DNA from: Victivallales bacterium
GTDB taxonomy: Bacteria; Verrucomicrobiota; Lentisphaeria; Victivallales; Victivallaceae
NCBI GenBank assembly: GCA_030634125.1
Contig: DAOWBJ010000026.1
Span: 1 to 11,121 of the forward strand
Direction: 5' to 3'
DNA: 11,121 bases
The notes under the pieces are model-generated. The model worked only from the letters and a program-made list of their open reading frames with translations. It made no database searches and was not told the origin of the DNA. This document shows, one piece after another, positions 6,429 to 11,121 of this stretch (position 1 is the stretch's first letter; the number at the start of each line of letters is the position of its first letter). The translations under genes were made by a program, and so were the position numbers.

Positions 6429-7436
6429 ATGTTAACATCTGTAATTGGTGCCGCGCAGTTAGGTACAATGGTGGCAGTTGGCGCAGTTATTGCGATAGTA
6501 ATATTTTTAATTATACTCTTTGGCGTGGTTATTCCGCTGCCATTGTGGATCGCGGCGGTGTTTTCCGGCGTTAAAATAAAAATAAGTTCATTAATTGGAA
6601 TGCGTTTACGGCGGGTTCCGCCGCAAGTTATTTTGACCGCTATGATACAGGCGGTCAAAGCTGGTGTTCCGGTTGACTCAAATTCTCTCGAAGCTCATTA
6701 TCTGGCAGGCGGAAACGTCTTTCGAGTGGTGTTCGCGCTAGTTGCCGCGGATAAAGCCAATATTCCTCTGGACTTGCAGCGCGCCACAGCCATTGACCTG
6801 GCTGGACGTAATGTGCTTGACGCCGTTAAAATGTGCGTGAATCCAAAGATTATCGAAACTCCATTAGTCTCCGCGGTTGCCAAGGACGGTATTCAGCTCA
6901 AAGCTATTGCCCGTGTAACTGTACGGGCTAACATCGACCGTCTGGTCGGCGGTGCCGGAGAAGAAACTATTCTCGCCCGTGTCGGTGAAGGTATTGTTAC
7001 TACTATCGGTTCAGCTAAAAGTCATAAAACTGTACTGGAAAATCCTGACTCTATTTCCAAAGGTGTTTTAGCCAAGGGGCTGGATGCCGGAACGGCATTT
7101 GAAATTCTATCTATTGATATAGCGGACGTTGACGTCGGCAATAACATTGGTGCTGAGCTTCAAATGGCGCAGGCGAATGCCGATAAAGACATCGCTCAAG
7201 CCAAAGCCGAGGAACGCCGTGCTATGGCTGTTGCCACCGAGCAGGAAATGAAAGCTAAAATCCGTGAAATGGAAGCTAAACTGGTTGATGCTGAAGCTGA
7301 AATTCCAATGGCTGTTTCGGAATCCCTGGCCAACGGAAATTTAGGCATCATGGACTATTATAAAATGAAAAACATTATGGCTGATACTGACATGCGGCAG
7401 TCTATTGCCGGACCTGCCGGTAAAGCCGTTAAGTAG
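6429..7436 (+). CDS. floA: Flotillin-like protein FloA, copy 2 (full length)
   Basis: Full-length FloA-family flotillin of 335 residues. The membrane segment is at about 13-37, longer than in copy 1 by an extra N-terminal extension (MLTSVIGAAQLGTMVA). The family core follows (WIAAVFSGVKIK, IGMRLRRVPP, DSNSLEAHYLAGGNV, ATAIDLAGRNVLDAV, ARVGEGIVTTIGS), then the Ala/Glu-rich coiled-coil stretch AKAEERRAMAVATEQEMKAK. It ends with the conserved NLGIMDYYKMKNIMADTDMR block. About four fifths of residues in the shared core match copy 1 by eye, indicating tandem duplication with divergence concentrated at both ends. GGAG at 6416-6419 lies 9 bases before the ATG. It is expected to oligomerise at the cytoplasmic face of the membrane, possibly with copy 1. 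It is followed 6 bases later by the companion gene. Confidence 0.92.
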   Translation: MLTSVIGAAQLGTMVAVGAVIAIVIFLIILFGVVIPLPLWIAAVFSGVKIKISSLIGMRLRRVPPQVILTAMIQAVKAGVPVDSNSLEAHYLAGGNVFRVVFALVAADKANIPLDLQRATAIDLAGRNVLDAVKMCVNPKIIETPLVSAVAKDGIQLKAIARVTVRANIDRLVGGAGEETILARVGEGIVTTIGSAKSHKTVLENPDSISKGVLAKGLDAGTAFEILSIDIADVDVGNNIGAELQMAQANADKDIAQAKAEERRAMAVATEQEMKAKIREMEAKLVDAEAEIPMAVSESLANGNLGIMDYYKMKNIMADTDMRQSIAGPAGKAVK

Positions 7437-7442
7437 GCAATT

Positions 7443-7907
7443 ATGGAATATATTGGAACTATATTTGGTATAATTATCGCTATCATTGTAATTGTCAGCT
7501 GGATTAAAAGTTTAAATCCAACAGGCAGTTCCAGTTTGCAGAGCATACTGAATCGTGGACTTGCGAATGTTTTGGGAGAACAGAATAATTTTGACGACTC
7601 AATCAAGATTTACGACGAAAACGGCAATGTGATAAATTTCCAGAATAACACCGTAGCAAATAATAATACACAGGATGTAATTATTTACGATGAAGACGGA
7701 AACGTAATGTCCGCGAATTCACCGCCTGTGCCTGTGTATGAAAATAAAAAAGTTTCAGAAACGAAGGTTTCTCAAGAATATGAAATCGAAGTGGATGAAG
7801 CTGAAGCTCATGCGGATATGTATCATGACTTCATCCGTTCCAACGGCGGTTCGGCAATAGTTGTTCAGGAAATATTAGGCAAACCGGCAGCATTGCGCAA
7901 TAATTAA
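7443..7907 (+). CDS. Flotillin-cluster companion: single-pass membrane protein with repeated IYDExGNV motif, function unknown
   Basis: A 154-residue protein without a recognised family. Residues 4-20 form one strongly hydrophobic helix, so it is probably anchored by its N-terminus. The middle is Asn/Ser/Asp-rich and low in complexity, and holds two copies of one motif: IYDENGNV (56-63) and IYDEDGNV (81-88), 25 residues apart. The last ~28 residues look structured and conserved in style: MYHDFIRSNGGSAIVVQEIL followed by GKPAALRNN, similar in feel to tails ending in EILGPPxALR that I associate with proteins from related bacteria (impression, not a search). It begins 6 bases after the floA copy 2 stop, so it is almost certainly co-expressed. 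Bacillus floA is likewise followed by a small gene, yqfB, but I see no resemblance that would justify that name. Confidence 0.8.
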   Translation: MEYIGTIFGIIIAIIVIVSWIKSLNPTGSSSLQSILNRGLANVLGEQNNFDDSIKIYDENGNVINFQNNTVANNNTQDVIIYDEDGNVMSANSPPVPVYENKKVSETKVSQEYEIEVDEAEAHADMYHDFIRSNGGSAIVVQEILGKPAALRNN

Positions 7908-7923
7908 AAACCATACATGGTTT
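7906..7923. terminator. Weak inverted repeat between convergent genes
   Basis: AAACCA-TACA-TGGTTT (7908-7923) forms a 6-bp stem with a 4-base loop exactly between the stop of the flotillin companion and the end of acpS, preceded by A's and ending in T's, so it could act in both directions. The stem is short and A/T-rich and the T run is only 3 long, so termination activity is doubtful. Confidence 0.35.
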
Positions 7924-8299
7924 ATGACTCCAGAATAACCATGGCGCAGGCGTATTCTCTTTCGTGAGAGATACTTATGTGGAAGTGTTTTGCATTTATT
8001 TCATCTGCCTTTTTAGCGGCACTGCCTATTAAAAAGAGCTCGGGGTTTCCTTCCGGTGTGTTTTTGATGTTGATGTCCTGCCAGGAACAATTTTTGCCTA
8101 TGCCGCAGTGCAGAGCTTTGGATACGGCTTCTTTGGCTGCCCAGCGTCCGGCGTAATATTCTATCGGGTTTTTGCGTGTGGCTGCTTCGCTTCTTTCTTC
8201 TTCGGTGAATATTCTATTAACAAAGGCTTTGCCGTGGCGTTCAAATAATGCTGTCATTCTTTCTAATTTTATTATGTCTGTTCCGATTCCTGCGATCAT
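7922..8299 (-). CDS. acpS: Holo-[acyl-carrier-protein] synthase
   Basis: Transfers the 4'-phosphopantetheine arm of coenzyme A to apo-acyl carrier protein, activating fatty acid synthesis in the cytoplasm. The 125 residues equal the usual AcpS length. The metal-binding GIGTDII (Asp8) opens the protein, FTEEE follows at 31-35, and YYAGRWAAKEAVSKAL at 48-63 carries the second metal ligand Glu57. HISISHEREYACAMVILE at 107-124 is the family's closing motif. The start is supported by AAGGA (8306-8310, minus strand) 6 bases upstream. It is a single-gene unit, convergent with the flotillin cluster and divergent from rsmE. It uses the CoA whose synthesis starts with pantothenate kinase (coaX family), but the two are not in the same operon. 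Confidence 0.94.
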   Translation of the reverse strand: MIAGIGTDIIKLERMTALFERHGKAFVNRIFTEEERSEAATRKNPIEYYAGRWAAKEAVSKALHCGIGKNCSWQDINIKNTPEGNPELFLIGSAAKKADEINAKHFHISISHEREYACAMVILES

Positions 8300-8305
8300 A
8301 TTGAT

Positions 8306-8310
8306 TCCTT
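8306..8310 (-). promoter_or_regulatory. Ribosome binding site of acpS
   Basis: On the minus strand AAGGA is 6 bases before the ATG whose first base is 8299; it supports this start. Confidence 0.6.
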
Positions 8311-8342
8311 ACAGCCTTGTATTTTGCGCTTGCAGTTATAGA

Positions 8343-8382
8343 TTTATACTACTAATAGAATAGCAAAATGTAAGAATGTCAA
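8343..8382. promoter_or_regulatory. Divergent acpS/rsmE promoter region (tentative)
   Basis: The 84 bases between the two start codons must hold both promoters unless transcription enters from elsewhere. On the minus strand a perfect TTGACA (-35) lies at 8377-8382, followed at 14-17 bases by imperfect -10 candidates (TATTCT or TCTATT). On the plus strand TATACT at 8345-8350 is a fair -10 for rsmE but lacks a good -35. Only the TTGACA is persuasive. Confidence 0.35.
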
Positions 8383-8383
8383 T

Positions 8384-9091
8384 ATGAATTTGATTTTATT
8401 GTTTAAAACTGATTTTATTTCACCGGATACGGTATCCTTGAACGGGCAGCGTTTTGAGCATCTGCGTAATGTTTTACGGGTAGAGCAGGGGACTTGCGTA
8501 AAAGTCGGTTTACTCGATGAAATGCCCGGTTCCGGGGAAGTTATTGAGCTTAACGGCGATAATATAAAATTACGGGTTGAACTGACCGATGAAGCACCTG
8601 CGGCATTGCCGTTGACTTTGATCTGTGCTTTACAGCGTCCGCAAACCATGAAAAAAGTTTTACAGGCAGTTATCGCTTTTGGTGTCAAAAAAATATACTT
8701 CATAGCCAGCGGAAAGGTCGAAAAAAGTTACTGGAGCTCGCCCTTGCTTGAAGAGGAAGCTTTACGCAAACACATCATTCTCGGTTTGGAACAAAGTTGT
8801 GATACGCTGATGCCTGAAATACACTTCCGCCGCAAATTCAAGCCTTTTGTTGAAGATGAATTAGAAGATATAGTGGGAGATTCAATAGGGATGACCGCCC
8901 ACCCGATGGCGGCGGAAGCTTGCCCGGCTCAGGTTGAAAAACCTGTAACGCTTTGTATCGGACCTGAGGGTGGATTTACTGATTATGAAATTGAAATGTT
9001 AGCACAGCACGCTTGTCCGGCTGTACATTTAGGGACGCGTCCATTGCGGACGGAATTCGCGATCTGCGCTTTGCTTGGAAGATTATTTTAA
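8384..9091 (+). CDS. rsmE: 16S rRNA (uridine(1498)-N3)-methyltransferase RsmE
   Basis: SPOUT-family methyltransferase that methylates N3 of U1498 in 16S rRNA, near the decoding site, using S-adenosylmethionine. The 235 residues match the family. The N-terminal PUA-like domain shows HLRNVLRVEQGTCVKVGLLD. The knotted C-terminal domain shows LICALQRPQTMKKVLQAVIA, GVKKIYFIASGKVEKSYW, the EQS signature in GLEQSCDTL, CIGPEGGFTDYEIEML and LGTRPLRTEFAICALLGRL, the last two forming the SAM-binding trefoil knot. The ATG at 8384 has only a weak TAAGA upstream. It is transcribed away from acpS, and the M32 peptidase relic begins within a few bases of its stop. Confidence 0.94.
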   Translation: MNLILLFKTDFISPDTVSLNGQRFEHLRNVLRVEQGTCVKVGLLDEMPGSGEVIELNGDNIKLRVELTDEAPAALPLTLICALQRPQTMKKVLQAVIAFGVKKIYFIASGKVEKSYWSSPLLEEEALRKHIILGLEQSCDTLMPEIHFRRKFKPFVEDELEDIVGDSIGMTAHPMAAEACPAQVEKPVTLCIGPEGGFTDYEIEMLAQHACPAVHLGTRPLRTEFAICALLGRLF

Positions 9092-9092
9092 T

Positions 9093-9298
9093 GGAGGGCT
9101 CATGCAGGATGTGCATTGTCCGGCTGGTTTAATCGGATATTTCCCGACTTACGCTCCGGGTAATCTGATTTCAGCCCATGTTACGGCAGTAAGTTTGAAC
9201 CGGCGGAGCTGTTGAAACGCATTACGGGCGGCGGTATTCGTCCCGAAATATATATTAAATATTTGCGTGAAAAATATTCGGCGATTTACGGACTGTAA
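9093..9298 (+). pseudogene. Relic of a family M32 carboxypeptidase (carboxypeptidase Taq), C-terminal fragments in two frames
   Basis: Two short stretches recall the C-terminus of M32 metallocarboxypeptidases. In one frame, from about 9096 to 9179, the translation GLMQDVHCPAGLIGYFPTY and then APGNLISAH matches the family's LQDVHWSxGxxGYFPTYxLGN segment. In a different frame, from about 9182 to the stop at 9296-9298, YGSKFEPAELLKRITGG and RPEIYIKYLREKYSAIYGL match the family's last residues, which typically end KYLREKYGxLYGL. Roughly 40 residues expected between the blocks are missing and the frame changes around 9180. The catalytic HEXXH domain is absent altogether. It is therefore a decayed gene remnant, probably left by a deletion that fused it to the rsmE 3' end. 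Recognition is from memory of the family's motifs. Confidence 0.75.
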
Positions 9299-9327
9299 AT
9301 AAATGCGTTAAAAAATTGTTAATGAGC

Positions 9328-9356
9328 TTGACAAATGAGCTTATATGTAGTGTATT
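9328..9356 (+). promoter_or_regulatory. Putative sigma-70-type promoter for the lipoprotein-uxs pair
   Basis: A perfect -35 TTGACA (9328-9333) is followed after 17 bases by TGTATT (9351-9356), a 4-of-6 match to TATAAT. Transcription would begin near 9363, giving a ~38-base leader that contains the AAAGGA ribosome binding site. The spacing is ideal, but the -10 lacks the important second-position A. Confidence 0.4.
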
Positions 9357-9386
9357 TGTTATGTGATTATTTTATTAAATTAGCTC

Positions 9387-9392
9387 AAAGGA
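9387..9392 (+). promoter_or_regulatory. Ribosome binding site deciding the lipoprotein start
   Basis: AAAGGA lies 8 bases before the ATG at 9401. This favours 9401 over in-frame ATGs at 9335, which overlaps the promoter-like site, and at 9392, which overlaps the ribosome binding site. It also places the lipobox cysteine at the usual position 21. Confidence 0.65.
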
Positions 9393-9400
9393 TGTTTTTT

Positions 9401-10006
9401 ATGTTAGCTAGAATTTTCAGCTTGGCTGCCTCTTTCCTTGTTGTCGCGGGGATTGCGGGCTGTCGCCAGATTATTGTTGCGGAAGTGCTGCAGCAGCCGC
9501 TTGGGAAAAAGATTTATTTGAAACAGAATATCTGGTATGAGAATCCAAAGGATATTTCCTGTTTAAATATACAAAAAGGCAAAATTTTGAATTTCGGAAC
9601 CGAGGTTGAGCCGGTTAAAGCAACAGACTACTCGCTTTCCTTCAAGACAAAGGACGGAAAGAAATTCACGATTGACTACGATTACAGTCTGATTATGCTG
9701 CCGATGGAAGGTTATATCAAACAAATCTTCACATTGAAAAATCGCGCGGAACTGACCAAAGGAATGAAGCCGAAGCATATAAAGCTGATACTGGCCGGTA
9801 AAGTTAAACGCGGTTTGACAAAAGCTCAAGTGATTTTAGGATGCGGTACTCCTGCTGCTTGCCGGACACCTTCCACTTTGAATAGTACATGGATTTACTG
9901 GTTAAATGAAGATTCTGTTTACCGGGTTGTTTTCCGGCGCGGAAAAGTTAATGTGCTTATAGATATAAATGATGACCCTGAAAAAACTAAAAGAACTAAA
10001 AAATAG
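9401..10006 (+). CDS. Putative lipoprotein with C-terminal BamE/SmpA-like domain
   Basis: From the ATG at 9401 the protein has 201 residues. It opens with a basic-hydrophobic signal (MLARIFSLAASFLVVAG) and a lipobox IAGC, so Cys21 would be lipidated after signal peptidase II cleavage. The residue after Cys is Arg, not Asp, which mildly favours outer-membrane sorting by the E. coli rule. A middle section at about 40-110 is rich in short beta-like stretches. The C-terminal part at about 133-188 (KRGLTKAQVILGCGTPAACR, then WIYWLNEDSVYRVVFRRGKV) has the pattern of BamE/SmpA domains: Gly-hydrophobic-Thr helix, GxP turn, aromatic-rich strand, and VxFxxGKV. BamE itself is an accessory of the outer-membrane beta-barrel assembly machine; whether this protein does that job is unknown. 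The tail is highly charged with Lys. uxs follows after 9 bases. Confidence 0.75.
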   Translation: MLARIFSLAASFLVVAGIAGCRQIIVAEVLQQPLGKKIYLKQNIWYENPKDISCLNIQKGKILNFGTEVEPVKATDYSLSFKTKDGKKFTIDYDYSLIMLPMEGYIKQIFTLKNRAELTKGMKPKHIKLILAGKVKRGLTKAQVILGCGTPAACRTPSTLNSTWIYWLNEDSVYRVVFRRGKVNVLIDINDDPEKTKRTKK

Positions 10007-10015
10007 GCGTATGTA

Positions 10016-10957
10016 ATGCAGAAAAGAAAAACAATATTGGTTACCGGCGGCGGCGGTTTTATCGGTTCACATTTGTGTGAACGCTTACTGGCAGACGGGA
10101 ATGATGTAGTTTGTGTGGATAATTTCTATACCGGTTCCAAAAATAATATCAGGCACTTGCTTGCTTCGCCGAATTTTGAATTGATCAGACATGATGTAAC
10201 TTTTCCGATATATATCGAAGTGGATGCTATTTTTAATTTAGCCTGTCCGGCCTCTCCGGTGCATTACCAGAATACCCCGATTCACACTACTAAAACATGT
10301 GTTACCGGCGCGATCAACATGCTCGGTATCGCTAAACGTTTGAATATTCCTATCTTGCAGGCTAGTACTTCGGAGGTTTACGGTAATCCGCTTGAACACC
10401 CGCAAACAGAAAACTATTGGGGCAATGTCAACTGCATAGGCATCCGCAGTTGTTATGACGAAGGAAAACGCTGTGCCGAAACTTTATTTTTTGATTACCG
10501 CCGTCAACTGGACGTCGCGATCAAAGTTGTTCGTATATTCAATACATACGGACCGCGCATGCTGCCTTATGACGGACGTGTGGTCAGTAATTTTATTGTG
10601 CAGGCACTGCTGGGCAATGACATAACTATTTACGGCAGCGGCAATCAGACCCGCAGTTTTTGCTATGTCGCCGATCTGGTCGAAGCGTTGGTAACAATGA
10701 TGAACACTCCCAAAGAAGTTACCGGACCGGTAAATCTTGGCAATCCGGGGGAATTCACCATGCTGGAATTAGCTGATCTCGTTATTGAATTAACAAATTC
10801 CAAATCCAGAAAAGTTTTCGTAGACTTACCTCAGGATGATCCGACTCAGCGTAAACCGGACATTTCACAAGCCAGAAAAATCCTCAAGTGGCAGCCCGAA
10901 GTGCAGTTGCGTGAAGGTTTGAAAAAAACTATAGACTATTTTGCCTCTGTCATTTAA
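10016..10957 (+). CDS. uxs: UDP-glucuronate decarboxylase (UDP-xylose synthase)
   Basis: Extended short-chain dehydrogenase that converts UDP-glucuronate to UDP-xylose with bound NAD+, for polysaccharide or glycoprotein synthesis. The 313 residues match soluble bacterial forms, with no membrane anchor. The Rossmann motif TGGGGFIGSHL is at 10-20 and the NAD-ribose Asp35 lies in VVCVDN. The UXS-specific LACPASPVHYQNTPIHTTKT begins at 75, STSEVYGNPLEHPQ at 117-130, and the catalytic pair Tyr147/Lys151 is in CYDEGKR. RIFNTYGPRM, DGRVVSNFIVQALLG and GSGNQTRSFCYV follow. The CPASP and YWGNVN blocks separate it from UDP-galactose epimerases and dTDP-glucose dehydratases. It begins 9 bases after the lipoprotein gene and is preceded only by a weak TAGG. 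UDP-glucose dehydrogenase, the supplier of substrate, is not in the window. Confidence 0.94.
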   Translation: MQKRKTILVTGGGGFIGSHLCERLLADGNDVVCVDNFYTGSKNNIRHLLASPNFELIRHDVTFPIYIEVDAIFNLACPASPVHYQNTPIHTTKTCVTGAINMLGIAKRLNIPILQASTSEVYGNPLEHPQTENYWGNVNCIGIRSCYDEGKRCAETLFFDYRRQLDVAIKVVRIFNTYGPRMLPYDGRVVSNFIVQALLGNDITIYGSGNQTRSFCYVADLVEALVTMMNTPKEVTGPVNLGNPGEFTMLELADLVIELTNSKSRKVFVDLPQDDPTQRKPDISQARKILKWQPEVQLREGLKKTIDYFASVI

Positions 10958-10997
10958 GATATAGTTAGTTTAATTGTACAAGGAATTTGTTATTTTG

Positions 10998-11023
10998 ACA
11001 GGATAAACAGGATAAAACAGGAT
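10998..11023 (+). repeat. Three short ACAGGAT direct repeats
   Basis: ACAGGAT occurs at 10998-11004, 11007-11013 and 11017-11023, separated by AA or AAA spacers (periods 9 and 10). The third copy can pair with ATCTTGT at 11033-11039 across a 9-base A-rich loop, with one G-U pair in RNA. Strings of ACAGGATnnACAGGAT are a familiar type of intergenic repeat in many bacterial genomes. No coding function is visible. Confidence 0.7.
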
Positions 11024-11034
11024 AAAAGAAAAAT

Positions 11035-11059
11035 CTTGTCAATTGCGCAAGTTTTTTTT
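11035..11059 (+). terminator. Possible intrinsic terminator downstream of uxs
   Basis: CTTGT (11035-11039) pairs with GCAAG (11047-11051) around a 7-base loop, directly followed by eight T's (11052-11059). The stem is short and includes one G-U pair, but the uninterrupted T run and the position ~80 bases after the uxs stop fit a rho-independent terminator. The 5' arm competes with the ACAGGAT pairing just upstream. Confidence 0.4.
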
Positions 11060-11061
11060 AG

Positions 11062-11108
11062 TAATCCCCGAGGGATTAAATTTAAATAGCCACAGGTAAA
11101 ACCTGTGG
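11062..11108. repeat. Two-hairpin palindromic element (REP-like), probably continuing past the window
   Basis: Hairpin A is TAATCCC-CGA-GGGATTA (11062-11078), a perfect 7-bp stem with a 3-base loop. Hairpin B is CCACAGGT-AAA-ACCTGTGG (11090-11108), a perfect 8-bp stem with a 3-base loop. An A/T-only linker and TAG separate them, and both hairpins are preceded by TAG. The paired-hairpin layout with tiny loops is typical of REP/BIME-type intergenic repeats moved by RAYT transposases, and a RAYT remnant lies at 5270-5485. I cannot confirm dispersal, since only one copy is in this window. The stretch from 10958 to the end contains no gene. Confidence 0.6.
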
Positions 11109-11121
11109 TTTGAAGCAGTAA

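Noticed and set aside
8300..8383. Riboswitch or leader RNA upstream of rsmE
   Set aside because: The divergent gap is only 84 bases, A/T-rich, and shows no stable stem; it is more simply a shared promoter region.
9335..9400. Upstream in-frame start giving a 223-residue lipoprotein
   Set aside because: It would begin inside the promoter-like region, has no Shine-Dalgarno, and would push the lipobox to residue 43; the ATG at 9401 has AAAGGA 8 bases upstream and a normal signal length.
10998..11023. CRISPR-like array
   Set aside because: The units are only 7 bases long with 2-3 base spacers and no cas genes; this is a short tandem repeat.

Overview
The window reads as ordinary bacterial chromosome from a Gram-negative-type organism. 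It encodes a type IV pilus retraction ATPase and platform protein, a lipoprotein with a lipobox and BamE-like fold, and nucleotide-sugar enzymes. The combination of FloA-type flotillins, type III pantothenate kinase, REP-associated transposase debris and two-hairpin intergenic repeats resembles the PVC group (Lentisphaerota/Verrucomicrobiota-like). That placement is inferred from gene content and protein style and is only moderately secure. Codon use and base composition look even across the window, with no obvious horizontally acquired block.

Region 1 (1-5268, all + strand) is a tightly packed run. It holds the 3' part of pilT, then pilC, a single-domain mannose-1-phosphate guanylyltransferase (manC), a short and divergent type III pantothenate kinase (coaX), a divergent TrpF-like protein whose start overlaps coaX, the acetolactate synthase regulatory subunit (ilvN), and a small two-helix membrane protein. 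Spacing suggests co-transcription of most of it, with a possible internal promoter before coaX. The genes belong to different pathways: pilus motility, GDP-mannose, CoA, Trp-like and branched-chain amino acid.

Region 2 (about 5270-7907, + strand) begins with a decayed C-terminal fragment of a REP-associated tyrosine transposase (RAYT). It is followed by a flotillin cluster: two tandem floA-like genes, about four fifths identical by eye over their shared core, the first lacking the conserved C-terminal tail, and then a small membrane-anchored companion protein of unknown function. Region 3 is acpS on the minus strand (7922-8299), convergent with the flotillin cluster and divergent from rsmE (8384-9091).

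Region 4 (9093-10957) contains a relic of a family M32 carboxypeptidase (C-terminal fragments in two frames), a promoter-like site, a putative BamE-like lipoprotein, and UDP-glucuronate decarboxylase (uxs). The last 164 bases hold no gene but are rich in structure: three short ACAGGAT direct repeats, a terminator-like hairpin with a T8 run, and two perfect hairpins that look like a REP-type element continuing past the end of the window.

I did not find a clearly new defence or mobile system. The points most worth a second look are the unequal flotillin pair with its companion, the Asp-to-Asn change in the CoaX phosphate-binding motif, the coaX/trpF-like overlap, the two gene relics, and the terminal repeat cluster together with RAYT debris.
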